From positions 1 through 6,494 of the forward strand of contig JAGQKQ010000105.1 in the NCBI GenBank assembly GCA_020430005.1: a DNA stretch of 6,494 nt, written 5' to 3'. Every line of letters starts with the position of its first letter. The stretch's first letter is position 1. Of this stretch, positions 5,924-6,494 are shown piece by piece. This DNA is from Candidatus Omnitrophota bacterium. GTDB lineage: Bacteria > Omnitrophota > Gorgyraeia > Zapsychrales > Zapsychraceae. Both the position numbers and the translations under genes were made by a program. Below the pieces are notes generated by a model. It was not told the DNA's origin. It saw nothing but the letters and a program-made list of their open reading frames with translations, and did no database searches.

Positions 5924-6494
5924 ATGGAAAGCACTCATCACGATTCTCATCAATTACCATTTTGGAAAAAGTACATCTTTTCAACCGATCATAAAGTGAT
6001 CGGCATTCAATACGGAATCACCGCCCTATTCTTCTTAATGTTTGGTTTTATTTTAATGATGATAATGCGCTGGCAATTGGCCTATCCTGGAGAAGTTATT
6101 CCTTTCATCGGAAAATTTCTGGGAGAAAACCGGGCCCCTGGCGGAATTATGCTGCCGGAATTTTATAATGAGTTGGGCGCTATGCACGGGACCATTATGA
6201 TTTTCCTTGGCATTGTACCGCTAGCTGTAGGAGCCTTTGGAAATTTTATTGTTCCTTTGCAAGTTGGCGCGCCGGACATGGCCTTTCCTAAACTAAATAT
6301 GACCAGTTACTGGCTCTACTTCGTTGGTGGTGTCATTATGCTGGCCAGCTTTTTTCTTCCCGGCGGGGCTGCCAATTCCGGTTGGACCGCTTATGCGCCG
6401 CTGGCCGTTATCGCGACAGTCGGGCAAACGTTTTGGCTGCTCGGTATGGTTTGTCTTATTCAATCCTCCTTATTAGGTTCCATGAATATTATTG
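5924..6494 (+). CDS. ctaD: Cytochrome c oxidase subunit I, aa3-type (N-terminal part, truncated by window edge)
   Basis: This is the catalytic heme-copper subunit of the terminal oxidase, an inner-membrane protein that reduces O2 and pumps protons. The first 190 codons are present and the frame is open at the right edge; a full protein would be over 500 residues. Family landmarks are FSTDHKVIGIQY (19-30) before the first helix, RWQLAYPG (49-56), and AMHGTIM, where H88 is the expected low-spin heme ligand. The D-channel set N107, D118 (in GAPDMAFPKLN) and N125 has the same 11- and 7-residue spacing as N113, D124 and N131 of Paracoccus, which argues for an A-family, proton-pumping enzyme. The second heme ligand, the CuB histidines and the K-channel lie beyond the window. 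The N-terminus is His-rich (MESTHHDSHQ). AAGGGA (5914-5919) is the ribosome binding site, four bases before the ATG. coxB, the CuA subunit often upstream, is absent here. Confidence 0.95.
   Translation, partial: MESTHHDSHQLPFWKKYIFSTDHKVIGIQYGITALFFLMFGFILMMIMRWQLAYPGEVIPFIGKFLGENRAPGGIMLPEFYNELGAMHGTIMIFLGIVPLAVGAFGNFIVPLQVGAPDMAFPKLNMTSYWLYFVGGVIMLASFFLPGGAANSGWTAYAPLAVIATVGQTFWLLGMVCLIQSSLLGSMNII

Overview
The window holds four protein-coding genes, all on the + strand. The outer two are cut by the window edges. No RNA gene, CRISPR array, transposase or integrase gene was seen. The cell is probably a Gram-negative, aerobically respiring bacterium: there is an aa3-type cytochrome c oxidase subunit I, and two proteins carry Sec signal peptides. 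The AT-leaning composition, the giant secreted protein of Ig-like and NHL repeats, and the style of the oxidase and cupredoxin proteins recall PVC-type lineages (Omnitrophota, Verrucomicrobia, Planctomycetes). That placement is an impression and not a demonstrated assignment.

Layout. Bases 2-199 are the 3' end of a YfbK-type von Willebrand factor A protein gene. It is closed by a strong symmetrical terminator hairpin at 218-250. A candidate promoter with a perfect TTGACA box (270-298) leads into a 1510-codon gene (326-4858). That gene encodes an exported protein with a signal peptide, a seven-unit N-terminal beta-propeller-like region, a cadherin-like/putative Ig domain, five Ig-like repeats of about 97 residues, and twelve NHL repeats that would make two six-bladed propellers. 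A second hairpin (4864-4888), whose stem resembles the first, follows its stop codon.

The next 330 bases (4859-5188) are non-coding. They hold the terminator, a long imperfect inverted repeat (4893-4970) that no gene explains, and candidate promoter elements at 5099-5137. A respiratory operon then starts with a secreted amicyanin-like cupredoxin fused to a carboxypeptidase-regulatory-like domain (5189-5893). Thirty bases later comes ctaD, cytochrome c oxidase subunit I (5924 to the window edge).

Working together. The cupredoxin and ctaD are almost certainly co-transcribed, and the copper protein may serve the oxidase as an electron carrier or copper handler. The giant protein appears to be its own transcription unit, with its own promoter and terminator. 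Its role is unknown; its domains suggest binding, adhesion or scaffolding outside the inner membrane. The most unusual items are the propeller/Ig/double-NHL architecture, the silent-site-only divergence of part of Ig-like repeats 3 and 4, the structured spacer at 4893-4970, and the cupredoxin-ctaD pairing without coxB upstream.
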